Source: an uncultured Prevotellaceae bacterium
GTDB lineage: Bacteria > Bacteroidota > Bacteroidia > Bacteroidales > Bacteroidaceae
Assembly (NCBI GenBank): GCA_902788605.1
Contig: CADAKX010000028.1
Location: forward strand, 1-38,808
Direction: 5' to 3'
DNA length: 38,808 bases
Part shown: positions 16,944-27,358 of the stretch, piece after piece
How positions within the stretch are numbered: the stretch's first letter is position 1
How the letters are laid out: every line of letters starts with the position of its first letter
The notes under the pieces: generated by a model
The model's database searches: none
Seen by the model: only the letters and a program-made list of their open reading frames with translations
What the model was told of the DNA's origin: nothing
Made by a program: the position numbers and the translations under genes

Positions 16944-19667
16944 ATGGAAATAGCAAGTAAGTACGACCCAAAAGAGGTCGAAGGTAAATGGTATCAGTAC
17001 TGGCTGGACAACAAATTGTTTAGTTCCAAGCCAGATGGTCGTGAACCCTATACAGTGGTGATTCCGCCCCCCAACGTGACGGGTGTGCTCCACATGGGTC
17101 ACATGCTGAACAACACAATTCAGGATATCTTGGTTCGTCGTGCCCGTATGGAGGGCAAGAACGCTTGTTGGGTGCCTGGCACAGACCACGCTTCTATCGC
17201 TACCGAGGCTAAGGTGGTAAAGAAACTGGCCAGTCAGGGCATCAAAAAGCGCGACCTGACACGTGAGCAGTTCTTGGAGCATGCCTGGGACTGGACACAC
17301 GAGCATGGTGGCATCATCTTGAAGCAGTTGCGCCGTCTGGGTGCCAGCTGCGACTGGGACCGCACCGCCTTCACTATGGACGAGAAGCGCAGCGAGAGTG
17401 TCATCAAGGTGTTTGTTGACCTGTATAACAAAGGCCTGATCTATCGCGGCCTGCGTATGGTGAACTGGGACCCCAAGGCGCTGACAGCCCTGTCAACCGA
17501 GGAGGTTATCTATAAGGAGGAGCAGAGCCATCTGTTCCATCTGAAGTATTATGTTGCCAATGAGGATGGTTCGGTGTGCTGCGATGGCATCGCAGCAAGC
17601 GAAGCCGAGGGCAACGTCATCCACAAGGATGAGAAGGGCTACTACGCCGTGGTTGCCACCACTCGTCCTGAGACGATTATGGGCGATACGGCTATGTGTA
17701 TCAACCCCAAGGACCCCAAGAACCAGTGGCTGAAGGGCCGCAAGGTCATCGTTCCTCTGGTGAACCGTGTCATCCCCGTTATCGAGGACCGCTATGTGGA
17801 TATCGAGTTTGGTACAGGCTGTCTGAAGGTGACACCTGCCCACGATACCAACGACTATATGCTGGGTAAGACCCACAACCTCGAGACCATCGATATCTTC
17901 AATGCCGATGGTACGATCTCTAACCAGAGCACCCTCTATGTGGGTATGGATCGCTTCGACTGTCGTAAGCAGATTGCCAAGGACCTGCAGGAAGCTGGCC
18001 TGATGGAGAAGGTTGAGGACTATGTCAACAAGGTGGGCTATTCTGAGCGTAACCCCGACACAGCTATCGAGCCCCGTCTCTCATTGCAGTGGTTCCTGAA
18101 GATGCAGCACTTCGCTGACATCGCCCTGCCTCCTGTGATGAACGACGAGCTGAAGTTCTATCCCGCAAAATACAAGAACACCTATAAGAACTGGCTGGAG
18201 AATATCCAGGACTGGTGTATCTCACGTCAGTTGTGGTGGGGTCATCGTATTCCTGCCTACTACTACAACGAGAACGACGACTATGTAGTGGCCGAGACCC
18301 GTGAGGAGGCTTTGAAACTGGCTCAGCAGAAGGATGCATCGATTACGGATGCCGACCTGCGTCAGGATGAGGATGCCCTCGACACATGGTTCTCTTCATG
18401 GCTGTGGCCTATCTCGCTGTTTGACGGTATCAATAACCCTGGCAACGAGGAGATCAAGTACTACTATCCCACCAGCGACCTGGTGACTGGTCCCGATATC
18501 ATCTTCTTCTGGGTGGCTCGTATGATTATGGCCGGCGAGGAGTATATGGGTACCTTCCCCTTCAAGAACGTGTACTTCACAGGTATCGTTCGCGATAAGC
18601 TGGGTCGTAAGATGTCTAAGTCACTGGGTAACTCACCCGATCCTATCGAACTCATTGAGAAGTTTGGTGCCGACGGCGTGCGCATGGGTATGATGCTCTC
18701 TGCACCTGCTGGCAACGATATCCTCTTCGACGAGGCTCTCTGCGAGCAGGGTCGTAACTTCAACAATAAGATCTGGAACGCCTTCCGTCTGGTGAAGGGC
18801 TGGCAGGTGGCTGATGGTTCGGTATGTGGCTGTGGCACATCCACAAACAAGACCGCAGTTGCCTGGATGGAGGCTCGCATCAAGCAGGCCAATGAGGAAC
18901 TGAAGGACCACTTCTCGAAGTATCGTATCAACGATGCCCTGATGACGGTCTATAAGTTGTTCTGGGACGAGTTCTCTCAGTGGTACCTCGAGATGGTGAA
19001 GCCCGCCTATAAGGATGGCGTGCAGCAGCCTATCGACCGCGAGACCTATGATGCTACGCTGCGCTTCTTTGAGTTGCTGCTCAAGATGCTGCATCCCTTC
19101 ATGCCTTTCATCACAGAGGAACTGTGGCAGGCTATCTACGAGCGTAAGGATGGCGAGAGCATTATGCGCGACAGCCTGGTACTCGACGCACCTACTGCCG
19201 AGGAACTGAAGCTCATCGAGAATATCGAGCAGGTGAAACTGGTGGTTTCTGGCGTGCGTACCGTTCGCAGTCAGAAGAACATCGCTCCCAAGGAGCAGCT
19301 CACACTCCAGACCGTTGGTCAGAACCAGTTTGAGGCCTACAACGACGTTATCAAGAAGATGGGCAACCTCTCTTCTATCGACGTGGTAGAGGCTAAGGAC
19401 CCCTCGGCTACTGCCTTCATGGTGGGTACCGACGAGTTTGCTGTGCCTCTGGGCGACCTCATCGACGTGGCTGCCGAGATTGAGAAGATGGAGGCTCAGC
19501 TCAAGCACCTTGAGGGATTCAAGGCTGGCGTAGAGAAGAAACTTGCCAACGAACGCTTCGTTCAGAATGCGCCTGAGGCCGTGGTGGCACTGGAGCGCAA
19601 GAAGCTGGCTGACTCGGAAGAGAAGATTGCCGCACTGAAGGAGTCTATAAACGCACTTAAAAAATAA
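16944..19667 (+). CDS. valS: Valyl-tRNA synthetase
   Basis: A 907-residue class I aminoacyl-tRNA synthetase charging tRNA-Val. The HIGH-type motif HMGH is at residues 50-53 ([17 protein letters not shown]) and the KMSKS loop at 556-560 ([14 protein letters not shown]). The CP1 editing domain lies between, with [12 protein letters not shown] and the conserved [12 protein letters not shown]. The anticodon-binding domain follows, and the C-terminal coiled-coil arm ([15 protein letters not shown] to the end) is complete. It heads a seven-gene collinear run with gaps of 4-44 bases reaching 27213. Confidence 0.98.
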   Translation: MEIASKYDPKEVEGKWYQYWLDNKLFSSKPDGREPYTVVIPPPNVTGVLHMGHMLNNTIQDILVRRARMEGKNACWVPGTDHASIATEAKVVKKLASQGIKKRDLTREQFLEHAWDWTHEHGGIILKQLRRLGASCDWDRTAFTMDEKRSESVIKVFVDLYNKGLIYRGLRMVNWDPKALTALSTEEVIYKEEQSHLFHLKYYVANEDGSVCCDGIAASEAEGNVIHKDEKGYYAVVATTRPETIMGDTAMCINPKDPKNQWLKGRKVIVPLVNRVIPVIEDRYVDIEFGTGCLKVTPAHDTNDYMLGKTHNLETIDIFNADGTISNQSTLYVGMDRFDCRKQIAKDLQEAGLMEKVEDYVNKVGYSERNPDTAIEPRLSLQWFLKMQHFADIALPPVMNDELKFYPAKYKNTYKNWLENIQDWCISRQLWWGHRIPAYYYNENDDYVVAETREEALKLAQQKDASITDADLRQDEDALDTWFSSWLWPISLFDGINNPGNEEIKYYYPTSDLVTGPDIIFFWVARMIMAGEEYMGTFPFKNVYFTGIVRDKLGRKMSKSLGNSPDPIELIEKFGADGVRMGMMLSAPAGNDILFDEALCEQGRNFNNKIWNAFRLVKGWQVADGSVCGCGTSTNKTAVAWMEARIKQANEELKDHFSKYRINDALMTVYKLFWDEFSQWYLEMVKPAYKDGVQQPIDRETYDATLRFFELLLKMLHPFMPFITEELWQAIYERKDGESIMRDSLVLDAPTAEELKLIENIEQVKLVVSGVRTVRSQKNIAPKEQLTLQTVGQNQFEAYNDVIKKMGNLSSIDVVEAKDPSATAFMVGTDEFAVPLGDLIDVAAEIEKMEAQLKHLEGFKAGVEKKLANERFVQNAPEAVVALERKKLADSEEKIAALKESINALKK

Positions 19668-19680
19668 CACAGGATAATAT

Positions 19681-21399
19681 ATGGAATGGTTTGTTAATCT
19701 ATTTTCTAATACAACTTCGGTGGCGCACATCGCGTTGATATACGCCATCGTGATTGCTGCGGGTGTATACCTCGGCAAGATTAAGATTTTTGGTATCTCA
19801 CTGGGTGTTACCTTCGTGCTCTTTGCGGGCATCGTGGTGGGTCACATCTATAAGATCTACTGCCCGGAGTCGGAATTTGCCGCTCCGGGTGCTACGCTGA
19901 CCTTCATTCAGGACTTCGGATTGATTCTCTTCGTCTTTATGATTGGTCTGCAGGTGGGTCCCGGCTTCTTTGAGAGTTTTGGTAAGGCAGGTCTTAAGCT
20001 CAACGGACTGGCTGCTTCGGCTATCGTGCTGAACATCATCGTGATGTTTGCCTGCTACTTTATCTTCTTCTATCAGAAGCATGATGTCAACGACCTGCCC
20101 ATGATGGTAGGTACACTCTATGGTGCTGTGACCAACACCCCTGGTCTGGGTGCTGCCAACGAGGCCCTGAACTCGGTGTTCGGACAGATGAACCTGCCCG
20201 TGCCCCAGATTGCTTCGGCCTATGCTTGTGCTTATCCTCTGGGTGTGCTGGGCATCATCGGCGCCACTATCCTGGTGCGTTATATCTGTCGTGTGAAACT
20301 CGAACACGAAGAGGCTGTTCTTGAGGAGCAGGCTGGTGCCAATGTTAATCAGAAGCCTCACCACATGCATCTGGAGGTAACGAATAATTACCTCGAGGGC
20401 AAGACCGTGCTTCAGGTGCACAACTTCCTGAACCGTGACTTCGTGGTGTCTCGTATCCTGCATGATGGCCACGTGTCAATCCCCAACCGCGACACCGTGT
20501 TCCACGTGGGCGACCAGATGTACATCGTTTGTGCAGAGGCCGACTACGAGGCTATCGTGGCTTTCATCGGTCCCGTTATCGAGGTCGATTGGGAGCAGCA
20601 GGACCAGCCCCTGGTATCTAAGCGCGTATTGGTGACCAACCCCAAGATCAATGGTAAGTCATTTGGTCAGATGCACTTCTCAAGTGTTTATGGCGTGAAT
20701 GTGACTCGTGTTACTCGTCACGGCATGGATATCTTCGCATCACCCAACCTCCCCTTGCAGGTAGGTGACCGTATCATGGTGGTAGGTCCTCAGGATGATG
20801 TGGACCGTGTAGCCAACATGATGGGTAACAGTATCAAGCGTCTGGATGCGCCCAATATTGCTACCATCTTCGTGGGTATCATCATTGGTATCATCTTCGG
20901 TTCGCTGCCCTTCATCCCTGGTATGCCTCTGATGAAGCTGGGTATCGCTGGTGGTCCGCTGATCATCGCTATCCTGATTGGCCGTTATGGCTATAAGATG
21001 AAGCTGGTGACCTATACCACCACTTCGGCGAATATGATGTTGAGAGAGATTGGACTGGTGCTCTTCCTGGCTTCAGTGGGTATCAAGGCTGGTGCCAACT
21101 TCTTCGATACGGTAATGACTGGTGACGGTGTGCTCTATGTACTCACGGGCTTCCTCATCACGATAATACCTATCTTAATTATAGGCCCCATCGCCCGTAA
21201 GATGAAGTTCAACTACTTCACCATCGCTGGTATGCTGGCTGGTACCTATACCGATCCCCCTGCACTGGCCTATGCCAACAGCATCTGCTCGAAGGAAGCT
21301 CCTGCAGTAGGCTATTCTACGGTTTATCCGCTGGCCATGTTCCTGCGCATCCTGACAGCTCAGCTCATCGTGCTGTTCTGCTGTGGGCAACTCTTTTAA
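19681..21399 (+). CDS. AspT/YidE-type transporter with TrkA-C domains
   Basis: A 572-residue inner-membrane protein of the aspartate:alanine exchanger family. It has an N-terminal half of about five helices, two TrkA-C-like cytoplasmic domains (about residues 215-390, [20 protein letters not shown] and [15 protein letters not shown]), and a second membrane half repeating the first. The duplicated motifs GLGAANEAL and [12 protein letters not shown] are the conserved re-entrant-loop signatures of the two halves. TrkA-C domains usually bind small regulatory ligands. The substrate may be a dicarboxylate or amino acid; its position next to decarboxylase subunits suggests succinate/propionate or aspartate metabolism, but that is inference. 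Confidence 0.88.
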   Translation: MEWFVNLFSNTTSVAHIALIYAIVIAAGVYLGKIKIFGISLGVTFVLFAGIVVGHIYKIYCPESEFAAPGATLTFIQDFGLILFVFMIGLQVGPGFFESFGKAGLKLNGLAASAIVLNIIVMFACYFIFFYQKHDVNDLPMMVGTLYGAVTNTPGLGAANEALNSVFGQMNLPVPQIASAYACAYPLGVLGIIGATILVRYICRVKLEHEEAVLEEQAGANVNQKPHHMHLEVTNNYLEGKTVLQVHNFLNRDFVVSRILHDGHVSIPNRDTVFHVGDQMYIVCAEADYEAIVAFIGPVIEVDWEQQDQPLVSKRVLVTNPKINGKSFGQMHFSSVYGVNVTRVTRHGMDIFASPNLPLQVGDRIMVVGPQDDVDRVANMMGNSIKRLDAPNIATIFVGIIIGIIFGSLPFIPGMPLMKLGIAGGPLIIAILIGRYGYKMKLVTYTTTSANMMLREIGLVLFLASVGIKAGANFFDTVMTGDGVLYVLTGFLITIIPILIIGPIARKMKFNYFTIAGMLAGTYTDPPALAYANSICSKEAPAVGYSTVYPLAMFLRILTAQLIVLFCCGQLF

Positions 21400-21441
21400 T
21401 GCTACAACCTATGTAATATACACGTTTAAATTATTACCAAT

Positions 21442-22470
21442 ATGACAAACTTAAGACTTATGCTAAGTTCGCTGACATTGCTTGGCTCGGTGGCGATGTT
21501 CGGGCAGGGTGCCCGTAACATCGTCATCAGCGAGGTAATGACCAGCAACACGCAAAGCATTGAGGATGAGTTTGGACGTCGTGAGGCTTGGGTTGAGTTG
21601 GCCAATACGTCGTTCTCCACGTACAACGTGCGAGGCATGTATCTGACCACCAATCCCAAGGTTCTCGATAAGTCGCTCTCCGCTCCTCAGCGTATCTCAA
21701 TGATGAGTGTCATTCCTAATGGTGATGATCGTACCAGTCTTGGTGCACGCCATTATCTGATGCTCTTCTGTAACTCCAACCCTGCTCAGGGAAAGTTACA
21801 CCTCTCGTTGCCTGTCGACAGTACAGGCGCTGTTTTCCTTGCACTTTATAATGCCAATGGCGTGGAGCTCATCGACTCTGTCACGGTACCTGTCTTGGGT
21901 GCTGACGAGAGTTATGCGCGTATCGACGGCCAATGGACAGTATGTGGAGTGGGGGATGCTACACCAGGTCACGACAACAAGGTTCAATCGAATGCCGCAA
22001 AGGGAAAGATTGAGCAGTTCAAGGACAGAGACCCGCATGGTTTCGCTATGGCTATCATGGCCATGGGTATCGTGTTCCTTTGCCTGTCGCTGTTGTGGAT
22101 CTTCTTCACGATCTTCGGTATGGTGATGCGCCATATTGATACAGCGAAGAAGGTGGCCAACAAACAACCCATCAAGCCTATCACCAAGACTGTTGAGAAG
22201 ACTGCCGAGATTGGTCGCATGACCAGCAATATCCTTCAGGAAGGATTCGACAAGAAGGGTATCGACATGGAGGTCTATATGGCTGTCATCGGCATGGCTA
22301 TCCGCCAATATGAGGATGATGTCCACGATGTGGAGAGTGGTATCATCACCATTAATCCCAAGGATACTGATTGGGACGATGAGTACAGTCAGATGACACA
22401 TCTGCACAACCCGTTCCTCCCGCTCGACCACAACGCACCAATTATTCCTACAACCCCCGAATTATACTAA
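21442..22470 (+). CDS. LTD-OadG fusion: gamma subunit of a Na+-translocating decarboxylase
   Basis: A 342-residue protein with an N-terminal signal-like segment, a lamin-tail-like domain at about residues 26-178 (NIVISEVMTSNTQSIEDEFG, closing with GDATPGHDNK), one transmembrane helix at 201-228, and a cytoplasmic tail. The helix and following stretch are of the OadG type, the small anchor subunit holding the carboxyltransferase to the beta subunit. The periplasmic lamin-tail domain is a Bacteroidota addition of unknown purpose. It lies four bases upstream of the biotin carrier and is followed by the beta subunit, so the three belong to one complex, probably methylmalonyl-CoA or oxaloacetate decarboxylase. 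Confidence 0.85.
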   Translation: MTNLRLMLSSLTLLGSVAMFGQGARNIVISEVMTSNTQSIEDEFGRREAWVELANTSFSTYNVRGMYLTTNPKVLDKSLSAPQRISMMSVIPNGDDRTSLGARHYLMLFCNSNPAQGKLHLSLPVDSTGAVFLALYNANGVELIDSVTVPVLGADESYARIDGQWTVCGVGDATPGHDNKVQSNAAKGKIEQFKDRDPHGFAMAIMAMGIVFLCLSLLWIFFTIFGMVMRHIDTAKKVANKQPIKPITKTVEKTAEIGRMTSNILQEGFDKKGIDMEVYMAVIGMAIRQYEDDVHDVESGIITINPKDTDWDDEYSQMTHLHNPFLPLDHNAPIIPTTPELY

Positions 22471-22474
22471 ACCT

Positions 22475-22939
22475 ATGAACAAGTATCAATATAAAGTAAA
22501 AGGCGTAGACTACGAAGTAGAAATCGCCGAGGTAGAAGGCAATATCGCTAAAGTAAACGTAAATGGCATCCCCTTCGAGGTGGAACTGCAGAAGCCCATC
22601 AATGCGGCTAAGCATCCCACGATGACTGCGCCAAAGGTACAGGCTCCTCAGTCTGCTGCTGCAAAGCCTGATGCCCCTCAAACTGCAACAGAAACGCCTG
22701 CAGCCCAGCCTGCTGCAGCAGGTGCTGGTCATGCCATCAAGGCTCCTCTGCCTGGTACCATCACGGATATCCGTGTGGAGTTGGGCCAGCAGGTGAATGC
22801 TGGTGATATTGTGCTGGTGCTCGAGGCTATGAAGATGCAGAACAACATCGAAGCCGAAGCCACTGGAAAGATTGCTTCTATCTTGGTGAAACCTGGTGAT
22901 ACGGTGATGGAAGGCTCCGTGCTGCTGACAATTGGATGA
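22475..22939 (+). CDS. Biotin carrier subunit of the decarboxylase
   Basis: A 154-residue protein: a small N-terminal domain (1-45), an Ala/Pro-rich flexible linker (about 46-85), and a biotinyl domain at 86-154. The biotin-accepting lysine is Lys120 in EAMKMQNN, the standard AMKM motif. It carries the carboxyl group from the carboxyltransferase to the membrane beta subunit. It lies between OadG and OadB type genes. No carboxyltransferase (alpha) gene lies in this operon. Confidence 0.93.
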   Translation: MNKYQYKVKGVDYEVEIAEVEGNIAKVNVNGIPFEVELQKPINAAKHPTMTAPKVQAPQSAAAKPDAPQTATETPAAQPAAAGAGHAIKAPLPGTITDIRVELGQQVNAGDIVLVLEAMKMQNNIEAEATGKIASILVKPGDTVMEGSVLLTIG

Positions 22940-22942
22940 TTG

Positions 22943-22984
22943 TCAATTATGAATTATGAATTGTGAATTATGAATTGATAATTA
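22943..22984. repeat. AT-rich tandem repeat in the biotin carrier-beta subunit gap
   Basis: Repeated units of the type AATTATGAATT fill the 44-base gap. The same kind of AT-rich intergenic repeat, with different units (ATGCATAAT), has entered the MEMO gene at 35351-35386. Confidence 0.6.
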
Positions 22985-24135
22985 TGTTCCAGTTTATCAT
23001 CGACAATTTCAACGAGTTTCTCACCTATACAGGCTTTGCTAATGCCTCGGTGGGTAACTTGATTATGATAGTAGTGGGAGCTATCTTTATCTATCTTGCC
23101 ATCAAGAAAGATTTCGAGCCGCTTCTGCTGGTGCCCATCGGTCTGGGTATTATTCTTGGAAATATCCCCTTCCGTGCTGATGCCGGTTTGGAGATTGGAC
23201 TCTATGAGGATAACTCCGTGCTGAATATCTTCTATCAGGGTGTGCGTCAAGGATGGTATCCGCCACTCATCTTCCTGGGTATTGGTGCCATGACGGACTT
23301 CTCGGCCCTGCTGGCTAATCCCAAGTTGATGCTCATTGGTGCTGCTGCACAGTTTGGTATCTTCGGTGCCTATATGTTGGCGTTGGCAATCGGATTTGAG
23401 CCTAATCAGGCTGCAGGTATCGCCATCATCGGTGGTGCCGATGGTCCTACTGCCATCTTCCTCTCTTCGAAGCTGTCGCCCAACCTCATGGGAGCTATTG
23501 CCGTGTGTGCCTATAGCTATATGGCTCTGGTGCCCCTGATTCAGCCCCCTCTGATGCGTTTGCTCACCACTAAGAAGGAGCGCGTCATTAAGATGAAACC
23601 CTCGCGTCAGGTCAGTCAGACCGAACGTATCCTGTTCCCCATCATCGGACTCCTTATTACCACCTTCATTGTGCCTTCAGCTCTGCCCCTGTTGGGTATG
23701 CTGTTCTTTGGTAACCTGCTGAAGGAAAGTGGTAAGACCACCCGTCTGGCAAAGACTGCTGGCAATGCACTCAACGATATCGTGGTGGTGCTGCTGGGTC
23801 TCACCGTGGGCTGCTCTACGCAGGCCAGCGAGTTCCTGACGTGGAATACTGTTTTCATCTTCCTCATCGGCGCATTCGCCTTTGCTGTTGCTACAGCCAG
23901 TGGCGTTTGCTTCGTGAAGTTTATGAACCTGTTCTTGCCTAAGGATAAAAAACTGAATCCCCTGATTGGCAATGCAGGTGTGAGTGCTGTTCCTATGGCT
24001 GCTCGTATCTCCAACAACTTGGGTTTGGAGTACGACCGTCATAACTTCCTGCTGATGCACGCCATGGGTCCCAATGTGGCTGGCGTCATCGGTTCTGCTG
24101 TTGCGGCAGGTGCTCTGCTGGGCTTCCTGTCGTAA
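22984..24135 (+). CDS. oadB: Na+-translocating decarboxylase beta subunit
   Basis: A 383-residue polytopic membrane protein, the ion pump of the decarboxylase: it decarboxylates carboxybiotin and exports Na+. I start it at the ATG at 22984 (MFQFIIDNFNEFLTYTGFAN); seven upstream codons of the open frame are repeat DNA. Conserved elements are IGADxD-like GGADGPTAIFLSSKLSPNL (pump site), NTPxGAN-related regions, and the C-terminal NAGVSAVPMAARISNNLGLE. The gamma-biotin-beta order is as expected. In Bacteroidota the partner is most often methylmalonyl-CoA decarboxylase (mmdA) in the propionate pathway; the symbol oadB is by family only. Confidence 0.93.
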   Translation: MFQFIIDNFNEFLTYTGFANASVGNLIMIVVGAIFIYLAIKKDFEPLLLVPIGLGIILGNIPFRADAGLEIGLYEDNSVLNIFYQGVRQGWYPPLIFLGIGAMTDFSALLANPKLMLIGAAAQFGIFGAYMLALAIGFEPNQAAGIAIIGGADGPTAIFLSSKLSPNLMGAIAVCAYSYMALVPLIQPPLMRLLTTKKERVIKMKPSRQVSQTERILFPIIGLLITTFIVPSALPLLGMLFFGNLLKESGKTTRLAKTAGNALNDIVVVLLGLTVGCSTQASEFLTWNTVFIFLIGAFAFAVATASGVCFVKFMNLFLPKDKKLNPLIGNAGVSAVPMAARISNNLGLEYDRHNFLLMHAMGPNVAGVIGSAVAAGALLGFLS

Positions 24136-24153
24136 TGCGTTTGAAATAGATAT

Positions 24154-26376
24154 ATGAGAAAAGAGTGTCGAATCGCAATACTTCTGACGAGCATCCTCAT
24201 TGTGATGGCGTCGTGCTCCAGCACCAAATATGTGCCCGAAGGTGAGTATCTTCTTAATAAGGTAAAGGTAAGTACCGAAGGAGAGTATCGCGATTTGAAC
24301 ACTCTTTCTTTACGTTCCTACGTGCGCCAGACGCCCAACCAGCGCTGGTTCTCATTGTTCAAGTTGCCTCTGGCCACCTATTCTCTTTCTGGACGAGACT
24401 CTTCGCTCTGGATTAACCGCATGCTGAAGAATATGGGTGAGCCGCCTGTCATCTACGACAGCACCCTGACACAACGCACCTTGGGAGACCTGACCCAGCA
24501 ACTGCGAAACGAAGGCTTTCTCAATGCCCGTGTCAAGGCTGTTGAGAAGAGACATGGCAAGAAGGTGGACATGACCTACCTCTTGCAGCCTGGCGAGCCC
24601 TATTTCGTACATCGTATTGACTACGATATTCAGGACTCCAGTATAGCACACATCCTGTCTGTGCAGGACTCCACCAAGCGTCTTCTTAATGCAGGTATGA
24701 AGTTTGATGTCTCTCGTCTGGATGCAGAGCGCAAACGCATCACCACACTTCTTTCCGATAGTGGCTATTACCGTTTTCATAAGGATTATATCACCTATCT
24801 GGCCGACACCCTTCCTGGTTCGCGTCTGATAGATCTCACCCTCCGACTCATGGGTTACAGGCAGGCCGATATGACGACCGTGCCCCACACGCGTTACTGG
24901 ATGCGCGATATCAACTATACGAGTGGCGATGTCAACGACTCGCGTATCCATTTGCGCCGACATGTGCTCGAGGAGTGTACCCACCTGAAATCGGGTAGCA
25001 CCTATTCGGCTACTGGCCTGCAGAATACCTACAACCATTTTGGACGTATGCAGGCTGTGAAGTATACCAATATCACCTTTACCCAGGTGCCCGATGCCGA
25101 CTCACTCGACTGCGTCGTGCAGTTGCAGACCAACAAGGCTTCCACCATCAGCTTCCAGCCTGAGGGTACTAACACCGCAGGCGATCTGGGTGCAGCAGCA
25201 TCACTCACTTATCAGAACCGCAACCTGTTTCGTGGTAGTGAGGTGCTGAGCATTCAGTTGCGTGGTGCCTATGAAGCCATCAAGGGACTGGAGGGCTATT
25301 CCAACCAGGATTTCGTGGAGTATAGTGCGGAGGCTCGTTTGCAGTTCCCCCGTTTCATCTCTCCCTTTATCAACCAGCGTATTCGTCAGACGGTGGATGC
25401 GGCCAGTGAGGTGTCCCTGCTGTATGACCTGCAGAACCGTCCCGAGTTCCACCGCCGACTCCTTTCTGCAGCCTGGCGCTACAAGTGGAGCTTCCCTCAT
25501 CGCAGCGATCGTTTTCAGTTTGATGTCCTCGACCTGAACTACGTCTTCATGCCTTGGATCTCGGATACGTTCCGTTCGCTCTACCTGGATAACGACAACA
25601 CGAGCAACGCTTTCCTGCGATATAACTATGAGGACCTCTTTATTGCCAAGATAGGATTTGGCTATTCGTGGTCTAAGAACAATACGGCCTTCAAGACCAA
25701 TGTCGAGACGTCGGGCAACCTGCTTTCTCTGGGCGCCAAGACCTTTGGTGCCGAGAAGGACGACCAGGGCCATTACCGCCTTTTTGATATCGCCTTTGCC
25801 CAGTATGCCAAGTTTGACGTTGACCTGAGTCATTCGTTCCGCATTGACCAGAACAACCAGTTGGTGCTGCATATGGGCTTTGGCATTGCCTATCCCTATG
25901 GCAACTCCAATGTGCTGCCCTTCGAGAAACGTTATTTCTCTGGTGGCGCCAATAGTGTGCGTGGATGGACGGTGCGCTCACTGGGTCCTGGTAAATACAA
26001 GGAGAAGGATGGCCGCATCAATTTCATTAACCAGACGGGTGACATGAAACTCGACCTCAATGCCGAGTATCGCACCAAACTCTTCTGGAAGTTCAGTGGT
26101 GCCCTCTTTGTCGATGCCGGTAATGTGTGGACCCTTCGCGACTATGAGGCCCAACCTGGCGGACAGTTCCATTTCAATACGTTCTACGAACAGTTGGCAG
26201 CAAGCTATGGTTTGGGTCTCCGTCTGAATTTCGACTACTTCATTCTGCGTTTCGATATGGGTATGAAGGCTGTTAATCCCGCCTTCGAGATTGAGGACGA
26301 TGAGCATTATCCCATCATCCATCCTCGCTTGAGTCGCGATTTCGCCTTTCATTTCGCAGTAGGAATGCCGTTCTGA
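24154..26376 (+). CDS. tamL: TamL-type outer-membrane assembly lipoprotein (BamA family)
   Basis: A 740-residue outer-membrane protein. The signal peptide ends in a lipobox with Cys21 (VMASCSS), so the mature protein is lipidated, the hallmark distinguishing TamL of Bacteroidota from TamA. POTRA-like domains follow (for example EGFLNARVKAVEKRHGKKVD and LLNAGMKFDVSRLDAERKRI). The C-terminal half is a 16-stranded-barrel-like region with the Omp85 motif RYFSGGANSVRGWTVRSLGP and a terminal Phe. It probably works with an inner-membrane TamB partner, which is not in this window. It lies 18 bases after the beta subunit gene. Confidence 0.9.
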   Translation: MRKECRIAILLTSILIVMASCSSTKYVPEGEYLLNKVKVSTEGEYRDLNTLSLRSYVRQTPNQRWFSLFKLPLATYSLSGRDSSLWINRMLKNMGEPPVIYDSTLTQRTLGDLTQQLRNEGFLNARVKAVEKRHGKKVDMTYLLQPGEPYFVHRIDYDIQDSSIAHILSVQDSTKRLLNAGMKFDVSRLDAERKRITTLLSDSGYYRFHKDYITYLADTLPGSRLIDLTLRLMGYRQADMTTVPHTRYWMRDINYTSGDVNDSRIHLRRHVLEECTHLKSGSTYSATGLQNTYNHFGRMQAVKYTNITFTQVPDADSLDCVVQLQTNKASTISFQPEGTNTAGDLGAAASLTYQNRNLFRGSEVLSIQLRGAYEAIKGLEGYSNQDFVEYSAEARLQFPRFISPFINQRIRQTVDAASEVSLLYDLQNRPEFHRRLLSAAWRYKWSFPHRSDRFQFDVLDLNYVFMPWISDTFRSLYLDNDNTSNAFLRYNYEDLFIAKIGFGYSWSKNNTAFKTNVETSGNLLSLGAKTFGAEKDDQGHYRLFDIAFAQYAKFDVDLSHSFRIDQNNQLVLHMGFGIAYPYGNSNVLPFEKRYFSGGANSVRGWTVRSLGPGKYKEKDGRINFINQTGDMKLDLNAEYRTKLFWKFSGALFVDAGNVWTLRDYEAQPGGQFHFNTFYEQLAASYGLGLRLNFDYFILRFDMGMKAVNPAFEIEDDEHYPIIHPRLSRDFAFHFAVGMPF

Positions 26377-26409
26377 GTACGATTACCTGAATTCTATAGA
26401 CAATATATA

Positions 26410-27213
26410 ATGTTACGATTCATATCATTTGGAAGTGGAAGCAGTGGCAACTGCTATTTATTATATACTGATACCGATGCCCTCATCATTGATGCGGGCG
26501 TAGGCATCAGGACGCTGAAGAAGCATTTCCGCGACTATGGCTTGAGTATGTCAAAGGTGCGTCGTGTGCTGATAACCCACGACCATGCTGATCATATCAA
26601 GTGTGTGGGCAGCATGAGTCACGAGCTCCAGGTGCCCATCTATGCCACCCAGATTGTGCATAATGGTATTGACCGCAACTATTGCGTGGCTCGCAAGGTG
26701 GATGCCTCGCTTCGTCGCTATGTGGAGCCAGGCGTTACGTTGCAGATGGGCGAGTTTACGGTGACGCCTTTCACCGTTCCCCACGACAGTAGTGATAATG
26801 TGGGTTATTTCATTGAGGCTGACAACACCACCTTCTGTCTGATGACGGATGTAGGTCGTGTTACCGAAGAGATGGAATCCTTTATTGGTCGTACACAGTA
26901 TCTGGTTATCGAGGCCAATCACGACAAGGAGATGCTGCAGCAAGGACCTTATCCGCAGTTCCTCAAAGACCGTATCGTCAGTGGATCAGGTCACCTCAAC
27001 AACGAACTCTGTGGCGAGGCCATCGCCAAGAATATGACAGAGAAGCTGCGCTATGTGTGGCTGTGCCATCTCTCTGAGGAGAACAATCATCCCGAACTGG
27101 CTCGCAAGACCATTGAGACCGTCCTTCGTTCCTATGGTATTGTGGCAGGCAAGGACTTCGGACTCGAGGTTCTCAAACGCACCAAACCAACAGGTATCTT
27201 CGAGCTCAAATAA
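26410..27213 (+). CDS. MBL-fold metallohydrolase, YycJ/WalJ type
   Basis: A 267-residue cytoplasmic metallo-beta-lactamase-fold protein. It opens with the YycJ signature FGSGSSGNCYLL, has the metal-binding motif THDHADH at about residues 56-62, then PHDSSDNVGYF, the DVGRVTEEM aspartate, and a later SGSGHLNNE and LCHLSEENNHPE with further metal-ligand histidines. The metal set looks complete. YycJ/WalJ proteins have been described as exonucleases or cell-wall-linked hydrolases; the exact role here is open. It is the last gene of the run begun by valS and is followed by a strong terminator. Confidence 0.88.
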   Translation: MLRFISFGSGSSGNCYLLYTDTDALIIDAGVGIRTLKKHFRDYGLSMSKVRRVLITHDHADHIKCVGSMSHELQVPIYATQIVHNGIDRNYCVARKVDASLRRYVEPGVTLQMGEFTVTPFTVPHDSSDNVGYFIEADNTTFCLMTDVGRVTEEMESFIGRTQYLVIEANHDKEMLQQGPYPQFLKDRIVSGSGHLNNELCGEAIAKNMTEKLRYVWLCHLSEENNHPELARKTIETVLRSYGIVAGKDFGLEVLKRTKPTGIFELK

Positions 27214-27236
27214 GAAGAGGTTTCGTACCAAATAAG

Positions 27237-27267
27237 AAAGGCATCCTGCGAGAACAGGATGCCTTTT
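27237..27267 (+). terminator. Intrinsic terminator of the valS-to-metallohydrolase run
   Basis: AAAGGCATCCTG (27237-27248) pairs with CAGGATGCCTTTT (27255-27267), a 12-bp stem with a six-base loop and trailing T residues. Confidence 0.85.
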
Positions 27268-27301
27268 CTGTTGTGCCGATATAAAACGTTGCTACATAAA
27301 A

Positions 27302-27336
27302 GAAGGACACCCGATTGGCATCGGATGTCCTTTTTA
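27302..27336 (-). terminator. Intrinsic terminator of rpsA
   Basis: GAAGGACACCCGAT pairs with ATCGGATGTCCTTTTT with one internal mismatch. On the minus strand it lies about 23 bases past the rpsA stop and is followed by TTCTTTTA; the other side also carries T residues, so it can act in both directions. Confidence 0.8.
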
Positions 27337-27358
27337 TTATCAGATAGGATGGGGGAGA

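Noticed and set aside
25201-25872. 223-codon minus-strand frame inside the TamL gene
   Set aside because: Shadow frame; the plus-strand gene is continuous and clearly of the BamA family.
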